Assembly (NCBI RefSeq): GCF_030269925.1 | Contig: NC_085132.1 | Coordinates: 3,122,501 to 3,186,500 of the forward strand | Direction: 5' to 3' | From: Bombyx mori | Lineage: Eukaryota > Arthropoda > Insecta > Lepidoptera > Bombycidae | DNA: 64,000 nucleotides | Part shown: positions 30,360 through 41,306 of the stretch, piece by piece | Layout of the letters: each line of letters begins with the position of its first letter | How positions within the stretch are numbered: position 1 is the stretch's first letter | The notes under the pieces: model-generated | The model's input: only the letters and a program-made list of their open reading frames with translations | Database searches by the model: none | What the model was told of the DNA's origin: nothing | Translations under genes and position numbers: made by a program

Positions 30360-30748
30360 TGTTACGTCGGTAAGAGTAACGCCATCTATCCCCGAATAGC
30401 CGAAACGAATATCAAAGGATCTAGTAACGTCTAGAACGCTCCAGAAGTACGACGCCATCTATTGTCAGACAGCGAAAACACACACACATCGAAAATACTC
30501 GGCTTGTGAGGAATGTTCTCGACGATTCTAGGGATGTCGTATCGACTATAAAAGCGTTGCAGAGATGGCACACAGTCAATTAGTAATCGGAACTACTCGA
30601 AACGAAACAGAGAACGGATCACCTGAAGTGAAGCGGAAGAAGCAAATTGATAATTTTAAAGTGTTCTGTGTGTGTTCTAAGGGATAAATGCAGTTTTAAG
30701 TTGTCCTTTGGTGGAACATTTATTTATCCCGAGCCCCAGCGCGTAACA
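30360..30748 (+). mobile_element. Probable solo LTR (Ty3/gypsy-like)
   Basis: A 389-bp block begins TGTTACG and ends CGTAACA, giving TG..CA termini and a 7-bp perfect inverted repeat; this can be read as 13 bp with one mismatch if flanking bases are included. Inside are TATAAAAG (30547-30554) and an initiator-like CACAGTCA about 25 bp on. No gag or pol sequence is next to it, so if correct it is a solo LTR left by recombination. The flanking ATAC/ATAT tetramers match at three of four bases. Orientation is inferred from the TATA box. Confidence 0.6.
30547..30554 (+). promoter_or_regulatory. TATA box of the putative LTR
   Basis: TATAAAAG sits mid-LTR and is followed at the right distance by an arthropod-type initiator-like sequence (CACAGTCA). 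The placement supports a U3/R boundary near 30572. Confidence 0.5.
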
Positions 30749-30754
30749 ATATCA

Positions 30755-31254
30755 TGGTAAAAAGATAATTACAGTGTAAATTATGAAGAAATATGATCTA
30801 AGTAATATAATGTTTTAAAAATGGTCTCTATGTTTGTATTTATTTTAAAAAAACGTTGCACTAAAGACGTACTCTATTCTACTCTGTTTCGAGCATAACG
30901 GCTAAGCTAATGATGGTATTTATGTTCATAATATTATGAGCAGTAAGTGCTTGACAATAGCTATGGAATATGCGATCTAATTTTTTTAGTGGTATGGCGA
31001 ATTGCCTTATTTCTACCGCGACGCAGTAACGTGCTCTGGTACGAATGATGAGAAGTTGGAAAAAACGATTGAGACTTCAGTCTTTAGTCTTAAAATGGGC
31101 AGTTCGTTGTGATGTCTATGGACTTCTGCAGCTGCTGAGCGTCGTGTTGTACGCTTGACTACACATCCATAAATATATAAATTGCAGTAATGAAGGAAAA
31201 CATCGGCTATAGTTATACTACGAGTATTACTTATTACTTAAAGACAGAGACCGA
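30755..31254. other. No gene seen
   Basis: Unique AT-rich DNA. At 31090-31165 a faint trace of a SINE or LINE tail (GATGTCTATGGACTTCTG) may be present. Confidence 0.45.
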
Positions 31255-31650
31255 ATAGACGCCTTTGAAATGTGGAGTTGGAGAAAAATGCTATAGATTC
31301 CATGGACCACCTTTCGCACCAACGTGTCTTTCCTGAGAGAGCTTCATATCAAAACTAGACTTTCCACTATATGCCTCCGTAGGGTGTTGGAATTCTTCGG
31401 ACATATTGCTCGGAAAGAGGGTCACGATCTAGAACAGCTGAGGATGACAGAAAACGTGATGGTGACAGGAACAGGTGGATGGCAAACGTCCCAGAGGACG
31501 CAGTCCCACGAGATGGTCGGACTAAATACGATCTTCTCTAAACATCAACTTCCACAATGCCCTTCATGAAGCTAAGGATCGCAGCAGATGGAGGGAAATC
31601 GTACGGGAGAAACTGATGCAGTCACGACCGTAACAGTAATGAGGAAAACG
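31255..31650 (+). pseudogene. RTE-clade LINE C-terminus, broken
   Basis: The plus strand reads RIDAFEMWSWRKML, then a stop, then IPWTTFRTNVSFLRELHIKT and RRVLEFFGHIARKEGHDLEQ, and then loses frame. It aligns with the minus-strand copy at 48300-49346 (AFEMWCWRKMLRIP.., RRVLEYFGHIARKDGRNLER). Only the last quarter of the ORF is kept. Confidence 0.8.
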
Positions 31651-31832
31651 ACGCGAGGAGGATTACTAAAAGCTCGCATTGCTCGTTCTTACGTCGAAAT
31701 TGTTTTTTGCTTCCAACAATCTGTCATTGCCATTTTGAACAGAAAATATTTTTATTATCGCAACGCTTAAACGTTATTCTATTCAGAAGATGAATTCGGG
31801 GTGTTTTCTTAAATTTATCAAAGCTTTATCGT

Positions 31833-32076
31833 ATTTTTTTATTGTTTCGATTGGTGGACGAGCTAACGGCCCACCTGGTGTTAAATAGTTACCGGAACCC
31901 ATAGATATCTACAACGTAAATGCGCCATCCATCTTGAGATATAAGTTCTAAGGTCTCAAGTATAGTTACAACGGCTACCCCACCCTTCAAACCGAATCGC
32001 ATTACTGCTTCACGGCAGAAATAGGCAGGGTGGTGGTACCTACCCGTGCGGACTCACAAGAGGTCCTACCACCAGT
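31833..32076 (-). mobile_element. Bm1 SINE, headless
   Basis: It ends on its 5' side exactly at CCTACCACCAGT (ACTGGTGGTAGG reversed). Confidence 0.9.
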
Positions 32077-34334
32077 AAAATTCGTCGGCATTTGAATATT
32101 TTGCTAACTACCGTAAATTTTTACTATAATAATATTACTAGACTTTAAAACTTCGTTTCACATAGAACAAAGTATCTGGAGCTCTGGCAATTTGCTTGTC
32201 TTAAGTTTTCATCTTCACGATAAGATACGGATATTATAGTGCTTAAGGAATTTGCCCCCTAAGTCATCACCAGTAGCTTAGACCGTCTTAAAAACGTAAC
32301 ATCTGCGGCAAGGAGGCCATTATACCTTCTTTTGATTCTCGACGCTCGCAACGACCGGACGTCTTGGGGAATCTCCTTCGGTTGTCTTAAAAGACACATG
32401 AGCGGTTTTGATATCACTAAGTGCGCAATTTTTATTTTGATTATACACTTGTGGTTACATGAATATGTGTTAAAAGTGTAATTTCCATTGTTTGTGGCTG
32501 TATTAAACGGATTTCTTGTTATGTACTCTTTTTTAATGGATTCCACTTCACTTCTGAACCTAAAAATAGTTTATAACATAGTATAGATACAACATGATAT
32601 TTTTTCTTAGACTTTGGCGAATCGGAGACATTTATTTTTGAATACAACGCTTCGATTACTTTATAAGCACACAGCCGGAGCTCATAATCACTTGAATACC
32701 GCTATAAGCCTAGATATAGGGAATATGCATTTAGCATGTGTTTGTGAATGACGTCTAATAAAAAGAAACCCTTATTCATTTCTAAATATGAGCAAAATTG
32801 CCATGAGCCTGTTCACTAATTTATGAAAGAGTGGGAATAAAGCTTGGAACCTTGAAACTAGAATTGAAAGGTTCCAATTGTGTTGTACAATAGCTATCCA
32901 AGCTCTGAAATCAAAGCGTATGTTTGCTAACTGCAAAAACACTCCGAATGGTGCTACTATTTTGGAACGATCGTTACTAACTCGCTTTGTCCCTGGATAA
33001 GGTCATGTTGGCACAGACTATGGTCTTTGGGCTCCGTTGACCGCCTAACATTAATCAGGTCAAGGCCTCATTTACTCAACTAGGACATAAATAATGTATC
33101 CAAAATATGGCCATCCGTCATTACATTCCCGAAAGCCGTTTTTCAAATGATTGTTTTTTTTCAGTCAGCCAACCATCTGTCAGTGCCGTTTCAACAGGAA
33201 ATATTCTGGTAACATCAGGATTTATTCCGTTCCAGAGATAACAATGATTTATGAACTAGTTGGTTACGTTCGTCTATTATTCTTAACCGTGTTTTTACTT
33301 TCGTGAAAAAACTGTTGAATTTTTTTTTCCAAGCTTTTTATTTTAAATAAATGTATGTTTGGTAAAAAAACCTTTTTTTTTTTGTTGCATTAAGTAACTA
33401 ATTAACAGTGACAGAATTGCTAATCTCTTTGAGTTAGGTATTGTCCCGGAAAAATAAGCAGAGAGACCAACAGACAAAAAGGCATGATTTTAATTTAACT
33501 TCCTGCTTATATCTTAGGCATAGTTACAGCATTCACGTGATAATGACAATAGGCCTCTGCAACAACTTGATACCAAATGGGCCGTTACCTCCCCCATCTA
33601 TATATTATATATGCACCCAATGTTCTTGATCTGTGCAGTAATACAATATTTTAACTAAGACTTTAGCTCCTTCGCTTAATAGACTTTCCTTTATTATAGA
33701 CAGACGTGCATGCATAACGTAAAGCACTGTAATTAGGTCCATAAAGTCTGATGATGAAGAACATAGAAAAATAAATCTAGGATATAAAAGGATAAGAAGA
33801 TTTTAGGAGTCCAAATTAGTGAATTTTCCTCCAATATCCAGAGGACTCAGTATCAGCCCTGCAATAATTTTACAAATTGCTTTCCCTCGACGCAATATGT
33901 TCTTGGGGATGATTTATGGTTATAATGTTAGACTATGTAGGCGGAAGTTCGTATTAAGGACTTTTGTTCAAGGATTTGTCAAATTTAGCAATTGAAGGGG
34001 TAAAGTGGCTTTGTTGAACTTTGGTCACAAATATTTGAGGATATTTATCAAGTTTATTTTGATTTCTACATGTTGTATAAACAAGGTTTGTTAAAATTAA
34101 ATTAAATCCCAGAAAACTAAGCCGACTAAAGGAAGGGGAAGGTACGCCCAAAAATGCGTGCTCTCTCGATATTGTGGTCATCTGTCCCCGGGGTACTGTT
34201 CTAGATTGCTGTAGTCGAGTTTATAGACACACGGACACAAGGCACAAGTTTAATAAGCAAAGTTCTTGCGAAAACAGTATTTTTGAATTATATTGATTTT
34301 TTTCCCTAACACTATACATAGATTTCAGTTAGGT
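32077..34334. other. 2.2 kb without a recognisable gene
   Basis: The longest repeat-poor stretch in the left half. Frames at 32259-32546 and 33954-34181 (minus) are open by chance, with no motif. A Bm1-like trace (GCTCCGTTGACCGCCTAACA) lies near 33030. I see no splice-framed coding block. Confidence 0.5.
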
Positions 34335-34545
34335 TTTTTTTTTTTTTTTGCCTACCTCTGCTGATAGCCTTGAGAGGCTATTTCAGCTTCGCCCTAACGT
34401 TTGTAGGTGAGCTCGCGGGGCTCAAACCGGAGAGTTGCTAACACTGACCCTAGTAAGAGCAGTGCTTCGCAGAATCTACCACCGGATCGGAAACGCGATC
34501 CACTGAGAAGATTCGGCGAGAAACTTAGTGGGCTGGTAGGTTGAT
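34335..34545 (-). mobile_element. Jockey-type LINE 3' UTR
   Basis: A T-run then CTGATAGCCTTGAGAGGCTA .. CTACCACCGGATCGGAAACG. It abuts the start of a degraded BMC1 copy, suggesting insertion into it. Confidence 0.87.
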
Positions 34546-34549
34546 ACGA

Positions 34550-34790
34550 TATCATCATTGCATCGCCCGCCAATGGACTAGAATACGTCCATACTACCTA
34601 GAACCACTGCGTTTATTGACACTAAGTTTGTGGGGATCTTTTTTGCCACTTACCATCCGGCTTTGTAACGAGCTAGCCATCTTTGGTGTTTTTCGAGCAC
34701 CATGACATGCCCTTCGTCAAACGAAGCTTGCGTAGAGTACACAGCGATGGGTAGCGACTTGGCTATGCCCCCGGCATGCAAGCCAAAATA
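34550..34790 (+). mobile_element. BMC1-type LINE 3' end, old
   Basis: Strongly diverged from the coding end at 8845-9060: GATCTTTTTTGCCACTTACC, ATGACATGCCCTTCGTCAAA and GGCTATGCCCCCGGCAT are recognisable. The A-tail is lost. Confidence 0.75.
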
Positions 34791-35021
34791 ATTAATTACT
34801 GTTTGTTTAGTTGAATTGAAAGATCTAATGAATTTCAAATTTAATTTAGTTGCAACTTTATACAGTTATTGTTGGCACTTCGGGGAAACCTTGTTCTATG
34901 AAATGTATCAGTTTCATACTAATAGTATTCCCATTTAAGGAATTCCCAGGTAATTTCCATTAAAATTAATTGAAATCGTGGACAAGTTCGAAAAGCACGT
35001 TATTGTATTGTTATCTACTTT

Positions 35022-35141
35022 TTTTTAATTTTTTTTTATTGCCTTTGTAGGCAGACGAGCATACGGCCCACCTGGTGGTAAGTGGTCACCGTCGCTCATG
35101 GACGTCAGCAATGCCAGGGGCAGAGCCAAGCCGCTGCCTAC
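35022..35141 (-). mobile_element. BMC1-type LINE 3' tail
   Basis: TTTTTTTATTGCCTTTGTAG .. AGAGCCAAGCCGCTGCCTA; a young, little diverged tail. Confidence 0.88.
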
Positions 35142-35589
35142 GAAATTTCTACGCTGCGAATAAGAAAATGTGTTAATAAAATAAATGTAGATATGTATAA
35201 TAATTCCTTTGATATTGTGAGGATGGGTGCGAAATATTACCGTAACAAAATTCCGAAATTTCACACGGAAGTGAGATTTTATGGGGGCTCTTCATGAGGC
35301 CTCTGCTCTTATCAAGAAGGCAGCCCTGATTGTATTAGAGCAAGCAAGCGAAAATTGGAATTAGGAATACGGAAAAAGTGAGAAAAATGCCGCCATGGGC
35401 TTACACATAAATTCTATTTGACGTCGAAATAATTTCAATACATTATAAATGGAAAGTATTGAAGTAATTCTGATGATGAGGGTCAAATAATAAACATTAT
35501 TTTGAAAATGCGATTCTACAATTATGTATGTACCTAATGTTTATAAATTTTATATAATATACGATATATAATAATATACTATTATATCG
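35142..35589. other. No gene seen
   Basis: AT-rich DNA with no supported feature. Confidence 0.45.
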
Positions 35590-36165
35590 CTGCCAGTGTG
35601 GCAACATTGTCGACCGCTTTGGTTACCACGGGTTCTCATGCGCGAAAAACGCTGGCAGAATATCCCACCACACTACCATAAATGACATCATCCGTCGGGC
35701 CCTTGTCAGCGCCGGCGTGCCAGCCATTCTGGAACCGAATGATTTGGTACGAGGCGATGGTAAGAGACCAGACGGTATGTCGATTATTTCATGGAAGACG
35801 GGTCGGTCGCTCGTTTGGGATGCGACTTGTGTAGATACCATGGCACCGACACATCTTCCTGCGACTAATTCTAACGCTGGCAGCGCTGCTTCAACGGCTG
35901 AAGGTCTCAAACGGCGGAAATATGAAAATCTTTCTAAAGATTTCATTTTTGTTCCATTTGGGGTAGAAACTTTGGGCCCCTGGGGTCCATCTGCTAAAAG
36001 CTTTTTTAAGGACCTTAAAAAAACTATTTGAGGCCTCGGGAGACCAGAAGGCCAGTACGTATTTTGCACAAAGAATTAGCATTGCTATCCAGCGTGGAAA
36101 TGCTGCCAGCCTTCTGGGAACGCTGCCAACTGGCGGTGAGCTAACACAGATTTTCTATTTATAAG
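35590..36165 (+). pseudogene. Mobile-element-type protein with Cys/His cluster and PD-(D/E)XK-like core, frameshifted
   Basis: The plus strand is open from 35590 to a stop at 36029-36031. The peptide begins RCQCGNIVDRFGYHGFSCAK, a C-x-C..H-x4-C cluster. Next come INDIIRRALVSAGVPAILEP, then GDGKRPDG and RSLVWDATCVDT, then KYENLSKDFIFVPFGVETLG. E..GKRPDG..WDATC has the spacing of a PD-(D/E)XK nuclease core, as in the restriction-like endonucleases of some LINEs, but this protein is not Dong-like. After a run of As (36018-36024) the frame shifts, and a further conserved-looking stretch, FAQRISIAIQRGNAASLLGT, follows in the next frame to about 36165. I recall similar proteins in many invertebrate genomes as unnamed repetitive-element proteins. 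Seen: motifs and frameshift. Inferred: nuclease and element origin. Confidence 0.6.
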
Positions 36166-36717
36166 TAGTTTCTAACTTAGTTTTTAAAATAAATAATATT
36201 AGATAGAATAGATATTAAAAATCTATATTATTAATATAAAATTACACAGGTTTAAGAATAAATATAATATATATAATAATAATAAAACAAATATATATTA
36301 AATAATAACATTTAGTTAATTAAATGTATAGGTTAATATAAATGTATCATTGACTTTATATATGTGATATGAACGTACATACGTAATTTTAGATTTTTGT
36401 TGAAGGAATTATTTACGCCGATCTGTAAATAACTAATCAAAAACAGGGTTGGAGGACTAGTTTGAAATAAGTTGAATCTACGAATGCTATAGACAAGTAT
36501 ACACTGATGACGTCGAAGTAGAAAGATTAGTATAAGTCTGGGGTCACATAAATGTATTTTATTTTATTAGATGGATGAACGAACAAGATACACATATTAG
36601 TATTCAGTGACTATCGGTATACTAATGCTAGTACTGATGACGTGGTAGTAGTACGAGTAGTAGTAGAGCTACCGGAGTGAAATGTATTTTATGTAGGTTC
36701 ACTAGAGATGGACTAAA
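36166..36717. other. No gene seen
   Basis: A very AT-rich first half (36166-36320, possible 3' UTR of the preceding element) followed by unique DNA. Confidence 0.45.
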
Positions 36718-36886
36718 GAACAGCCGTTATGCGATTATACTTGTAACTATACTTGAGAACTTAGAACTTATATCTCAAGATGGGTGGCGCATTTACGTCG
36801 TAGATGACTATGGGCTCCAGTAATCACTTAACAGCAGGTGGGCTGTGAGCTCGTCCATCCACCTAACCAATAAAAAAAAATTATAG
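36718..36886 (+). mobile_element. Bm1 SINE 3' half
   Basis: CTTGTAACTATACTTGAGA .. ACCTAACCAATAAAAAAAA. Confidence 0.85.
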
Positions 36887-36934
36887 GAGCTAATCAAAAC
36901 GCAATGTAAATGCCGACAGCCGCCTCAAAACACT

Positions 36935-37040
36935 AAGTTGAGGGTAGTTTTAACTGAATAACGGCTATCCCTTCCTTAAAACCGGAACGAATAACTGCTT
37001 CGCGGCAAGAATGGGCAGGGTGGTGGCACCGACTCTTACT
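36935..37040 (-). mobile_element. Bm1 SINE middle fragment
   Basis: ATAACGGCTATCCCTTCC .. GAATGGGCAGGGTGGTGGCACC in reverse orientation; old. Confidence 0.65.
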
Positions 37041-37189
37041 CTTTGATTAACTAAGTAGAACAAAAAAAACTGTGCTTAAATATCAGAATCAAATAGATTT
37101 CCGTCGTCAGGTCAATCTTGAGGTCAATGGCACTGCAGAACACTTTTTTTTTATGAATACTATATCTCTGTTGTCTAGCTGAGAAGTCA

Positions 37190-37392
37190 CACCCATAGAC
37201 ACGGCCCACTGAGTTTCTCGCCAGATCTTCTCAGTGGGTCGCGTTTCCGTCCGGTGGTGAATTCTGCGAAACACTGCTCTTGATAGGGCCAGTGGTAGGA
37301 ACACTTCGGGTTTGAGTCCCGAGAGCTCACCTACACGCTAGGGTAAAGCTGAAATAACCTCTTAAGGCTATCGTATAGGTAGGAAAAAAAAA
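37190..37392 (+). mobile_element. Jockey-type LINE 3' UTR
   Basis: CCCATAGACACGGCCCACTG .. GCTATCGTATAGGTAGG-A(n); tail only. Confidence 0.87.
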
Positions 37393-37427
37393 GAGACATA
37401 ACAGCAAAAACAACAACAGCGCCTAAT

Positions 37428-37643
37428 CTATAATAATATATAAATCTACAGTGGTTTTTACGGATGTTCCGTTATAACTACTGAACCGTGCATCCGATTG
37501 ACTTGAAACTTGGTATCCATGTAGAAAATACATGTACTTAATGGATAGGCTAATATTTATACGAGTGTTGGACTCCCTAATAATAATGACAATAAATAAT
37601 AATGTTAATATTAAATGCCCAGCGAAGCGGGCGAATACGGCTA
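37428..37643 (+). repeat. Helitron-like repeat, family B
   Basis: AATATATAAATCTACAGTGG .. CCCAGCGAAGCGGGCGAATA; lacks a central block (the CCACACCC/GTTGCGGGGGCG part) present in other copies. Confidence 0.78.
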
Positions 37644-38434
37644 TTATTATATAATACTCAAAAGAATATCTACCACAATTTAGAGATTAACGAAAACAAC
37701 ATGCCGTGTCTTAATCTGCCAGTGTTCATAACGTTGGCTGGGGAATAATTTTCCTAACAGCCACGTCAGCTTAATTAAGAAAGCTGATACTTCGTTCGTG
37801 GCTTAAGTTTTTTTTTTAATCTTTCACATTGTTTCTTTCCATGCTATGCATGAAAGCTTGAATAATTAGATTAATTAAGAAGTTATTGTTTGGTTGTAAT
37901 ATGCAGACGAGCTTACTGACCTTAAATGGTTTTTACCGGTCATGGCTTTCATTGTATGCGTCATACTATCATACTGACCATTCCTAGAGTGAATCAGCTA
38001 TGCTTTCCGAGTGGAGGGGTGAGTTGTCATATAATACAACTACTTGTGCCCAAGTGTTCGCCCGTAACAAATTTAATACCATAAGACGATTCGGAAAACT
38101 ATGTAAGATTATTTTAGGTAAAAACACACATACATTATCTTTTATATATTTATAGACTTAATATCGATTCGAGCAAAGGTTAAAAAAAAAAATTGCACCC
38201 ACCAGCGCCATCTACCGGCTAAAGTAGCTATGTCCCTCAAAGTGGTCATGTTTCCCTTTATATGTTGTAACATTTCATATTAATCCAGCTAACGGTAAAC
38301 ACATACATTATCTTTTTTAAATACTCTCGTATGTGTATATATAGACTAAGATTTCGACCTGATATCCAAAGGTCGGTGGTGGTGTTCCCGATGTGATTTC
38401 TATGTGCGATGTGAGCAATATACACAAAAAAATC
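37644..38434. other. No gene seen
   Basis: Unique AT-rich DNA; a CAGCGCCATCTACCGGCTAA motif at 38199 resembles a short LTR-like piece but is not supported. Confidence 0.45.
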
Positions 38435-38908
38435 GGTTATCTGTAAAGTCGGTTTACCGACGATAGTTAAACGTGACAACGTCATAAGAAAATACTGATG
38501 GAATGGTTTCATTTTTCAAAAGAAAATTTTAATTTTATTTGTTTGATATATATTTTGTATGGATATAGAGAAGGAGGTAAATGGAAATCACTATTGCATT
38601 GATCAAGTTACATTTATTTGTACGCATAAATACAATTACGTCAATTTTTTTTTACTATGTACATAGTTTTTTTTGTATAGCAGCTGTCCACGCGGATGCA
38701 TCGCGCACTCAAGTAAGAGAGAGACAGATGTCGAACGCTGCCGAACGCGGAGGCCGATTGTGCCTCTTTGTCGCTCGTTGCGCGCTCTCGCCTTCAAGCC
38801 TTAAATGGAACGCCTGAGAGCGAGGTAACGCCGCATGAGTCATGTTTTTTCGTGCGTGCAGCCGGCCCCATCGAATTATAAGACGTTGTCACGTCAAAAA
38901 TAAAATAA
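38435..38908. repeat. Terminal-inverted-repeat element, family E, copy 1
   Basis: ACGTGACAACGTC occurs near the left end (38470-38482) and its reverse complement GACGTTGTCACGT near the right (38882-38894). Between them is a GC-rich block (GGATGCATCGCGCACTCAAG .. GAGCGAGGTAACGCCGCATG). A colinear copy lies at 50145-50560. The short frames inside are conserved only because the DNA is; no transposase is encoded. Probably a non-autonomous DNA transposon (MITE-like). Confidence 0.75.
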
Positions 38909-39913
38909 AAAAACACGTATTGAATACATTTTCATCATGCTATTCATAAAAATACTGATGAATCAAGTGACCTCAAGAAAAAACAACTCTCTATCCAAGC
39001 TTTTAATCTTAATTAATTACAAAAAAATTACACTATTCAATTAAGTTACAAAATGTTTTTTTTTTTGTATAAAAAGTCCCTTCAACTTTCATTAAGTTTG
39101 ACTTTTACTTAATTCGCAGTCTCGTTTCTGATCAGAGGACTCAGTTAAGAAATCAGTTGTTCAGAAAGAAATAGCAATTTGTAATAGAGAACATAGTACT
39201 TAGAGATGGGAATTTCAAAATGGCCGATTTTTCACAACGGTCAAACTGTATTGTGAATCGATTGTAATTTATATTATATTCGTTTGAAAGCGGCTTGAAC
39301 AAAACGTTCTGATTTTGATCCAACTAAAAGAGACTAATTTCTTCTACCTGAGTATGCTAAAACATATTCTAAGTTTGACTTTGAAGAAATAACTTATCTA
39401 TTTTTTTATTGAGAATCCTATGGTTTTTTATTGAGAGCCCTATTGCATAGTTTCGTAACAAGATAAGCACGTCTACATACGCATAGTATTTTCTTCAGTT
39501 TTCGTTACTCGTAGAGATTATCCAAACTACTTTTAAGATTTAATTTCGCGTTTTATACTCTCATTATAAAATTTCCGTAAAATATGTTTTGATTATACAT
39601 ATATGTATAAACACGCTAAAATAATTCGCACTTCTAAAAATATTTTTGTATAACATGCCCTAAAAACGGTACTGTCAAAAACTACGTTGCTTTGAATGAA
39701 AAATAACTTCACAACTGTAATTATCCACTCAAGACAGAGAGCTATTTCCATTAGGCTATTAGTCAGGATAATTTATGGATATTTCCAGATATAAATTTGG
39801 AACAAGTAATCCAGTTCAGTCCATTGTACAGTTTTTCTACAGCTTTTTAATAGGGCTGTGAGAGCAAAACAAATTCGTTTCGTATATTTTTTAAAATTTT
39901 CACAATTATTACA
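38909..39913. other. No gene seen
   Basis: 1 kb of AT-rich unique-looking DNA. Confidence 0.5.
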
Positions 39914-40206
39914 GACTAGCTGACCCGGCAGACTTCGTAGTGCCTCAATCGATATATAAAAGACCTAAACTTTTGTATAAAATAAACTTAAAACAAACAA
40001 AAGGAATCCATCCGACGGGATACACATCAAAGGAAAAACAAAATTGTTATTTTTATTTAATTCAGAGCATTTTCATATTTATCTACCTTTTAAACCTTCT
40101 CTGGACTTCCACAAATAATTCAACACCAAAATTAGCCAAATCGGTCCAGCCATTCTCGAGTTTTAGGGAGACTAACGAACAGCAATTCATTTTTATATAT
40201 ATAGAT
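39914..40206 (-). repeat. Helitron-like repeat, family D
   Basis: Reverse copy of 10075-10373: CTAGCTGACCCGGCAGACTT .. CAGCAATTCATTTTTATATA. Confidence 0.78.
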
Positions 40207-40332
40207 GTCCCAACTTCAAAATATTTCTACAGGTTAACTATTAGATGCACAACCATTAATTAAGCACGTGTGGACGATAGATAAGTTAAAAAATAATAAG
40301 TCTCACGAATGAGCAAAACCCCATCAGAGACC

Positions 40333-40730
40333 CATAGAGTGTATCTATACTAATATTATAAAGAGGAAAGATTTGTTTGTTTGTATGTATTGAATAGGCT
40401 CCGAGACTACTGAACCGATTAGAAAAATTATTTCACTGTTTGGAAGCTACACTATTCCCGAGTGGCATAGGCTATCTATAATATTTTTTGAAAAAAATTA
40501 GGGATCCTTACTAAAACTCCAATAATATAACCCAAGGTGTAAAAAAATTACCTTAAATATTCTTTAAGTCGCGTGTCCTGCGAAAACTACTGATGACAGA
40601 ATAAAATAATGTACTACGACTTTGTAGAACACATTATTATTTACAAAAAGTGTCGCTATTTTGAACAATGAAACAACGTAAAATATCGTTGAAATTTTTG
40701 TTAAGCGGAGCCGGAGCGGGCGCTAGTTAG
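40333..40730 (+). repeat. Helitron-like repeat, family C
   Basis: A full copy from TCTATACTAATATTATAAAG to GGAGCCGGAGCGGGCGCTAG. Confidence 0.8.
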
Positions 40731-40892
40731 GTAATATTTCGAGTAGAAGCGACCAGATTCATATCCTTATTTACTTACTAGCTCATAACCGGACAGACTA
40801 TTTACAATACCAAATAATTAATAATCTGTCCGTCTGTAGAAATGTCAAGTAGCTTCAGTAGCTCATATTGTCATGGTTCGAATTCTATGGCT

Positions 40893-41118
40893 GAATTCTT
40901 TTGGTTTATGTAGCCCACACGGGTAGGTATCAATACTCCGACTATTTTTGTCGCGAAGCAACAAGGCGTTTCGGCTTGAAAGGACAACCTATACTATAGA
41001 GACTAAGACTTGGAACTGGTCTCAAAGTAGGTAACTCTATTTACGTTGCTAATGTCTATGAGCTCCATTAAGCATACTAGGCGGATCATGATCTCGTTCA
41101 GCCATTTAAGCAATAAAC
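40893..41118 (+). mobile_element. Bm1 SINE, headless and old
   Basis: GTAGCCCACACGGGTAGGTA .. CATTTAAGCAATAAAC with many substitutions; it lies 20 bp left of the I-clade insertion site. Confidence 0.75.
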
Positions 41119-41138
41119 AATGTGTAACACTTGTTTAT

Positions 41139-41150
41139 AAAATCGAGAAA
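41139..41150 (+). repeat. Target-site duplication, left copy
   Basis: AAAATCGAGAAA precedes the LINE at 41151; the same 12 bases occur right after its A-rich tail at 46535-46546. Confidence 0.85.
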
Positions 41151-41306
41151 GGAGTTGCCTTGCGGTCCCCGTACGGTTCACACGTATCGGTCGACGCGGC
41201 GCGGTTAACGAGTAATTACGAATATAATATCACTACCGAGTGTTCTGTTTTAACACCGTTTGTCAAGTTAGGGGTACTCCTGGCAACGGGAGCCCCTTCT
41301 GACACT

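Noticed and set aside
38581..38817. Conserved small protein (similar peptide at 50315-50536)
   Set aside because: The similarity comes from two copies of the same TIR repeat; frame ends and starts differ and no family motif is present.
41046..41306. N-terminal extension of the I-clade-like ORF1
   Set aside because: The open frame runs through an old Bm1 and across the target-site duplication at 41139-41150, so it predates or lies outside the coding start at 41307.
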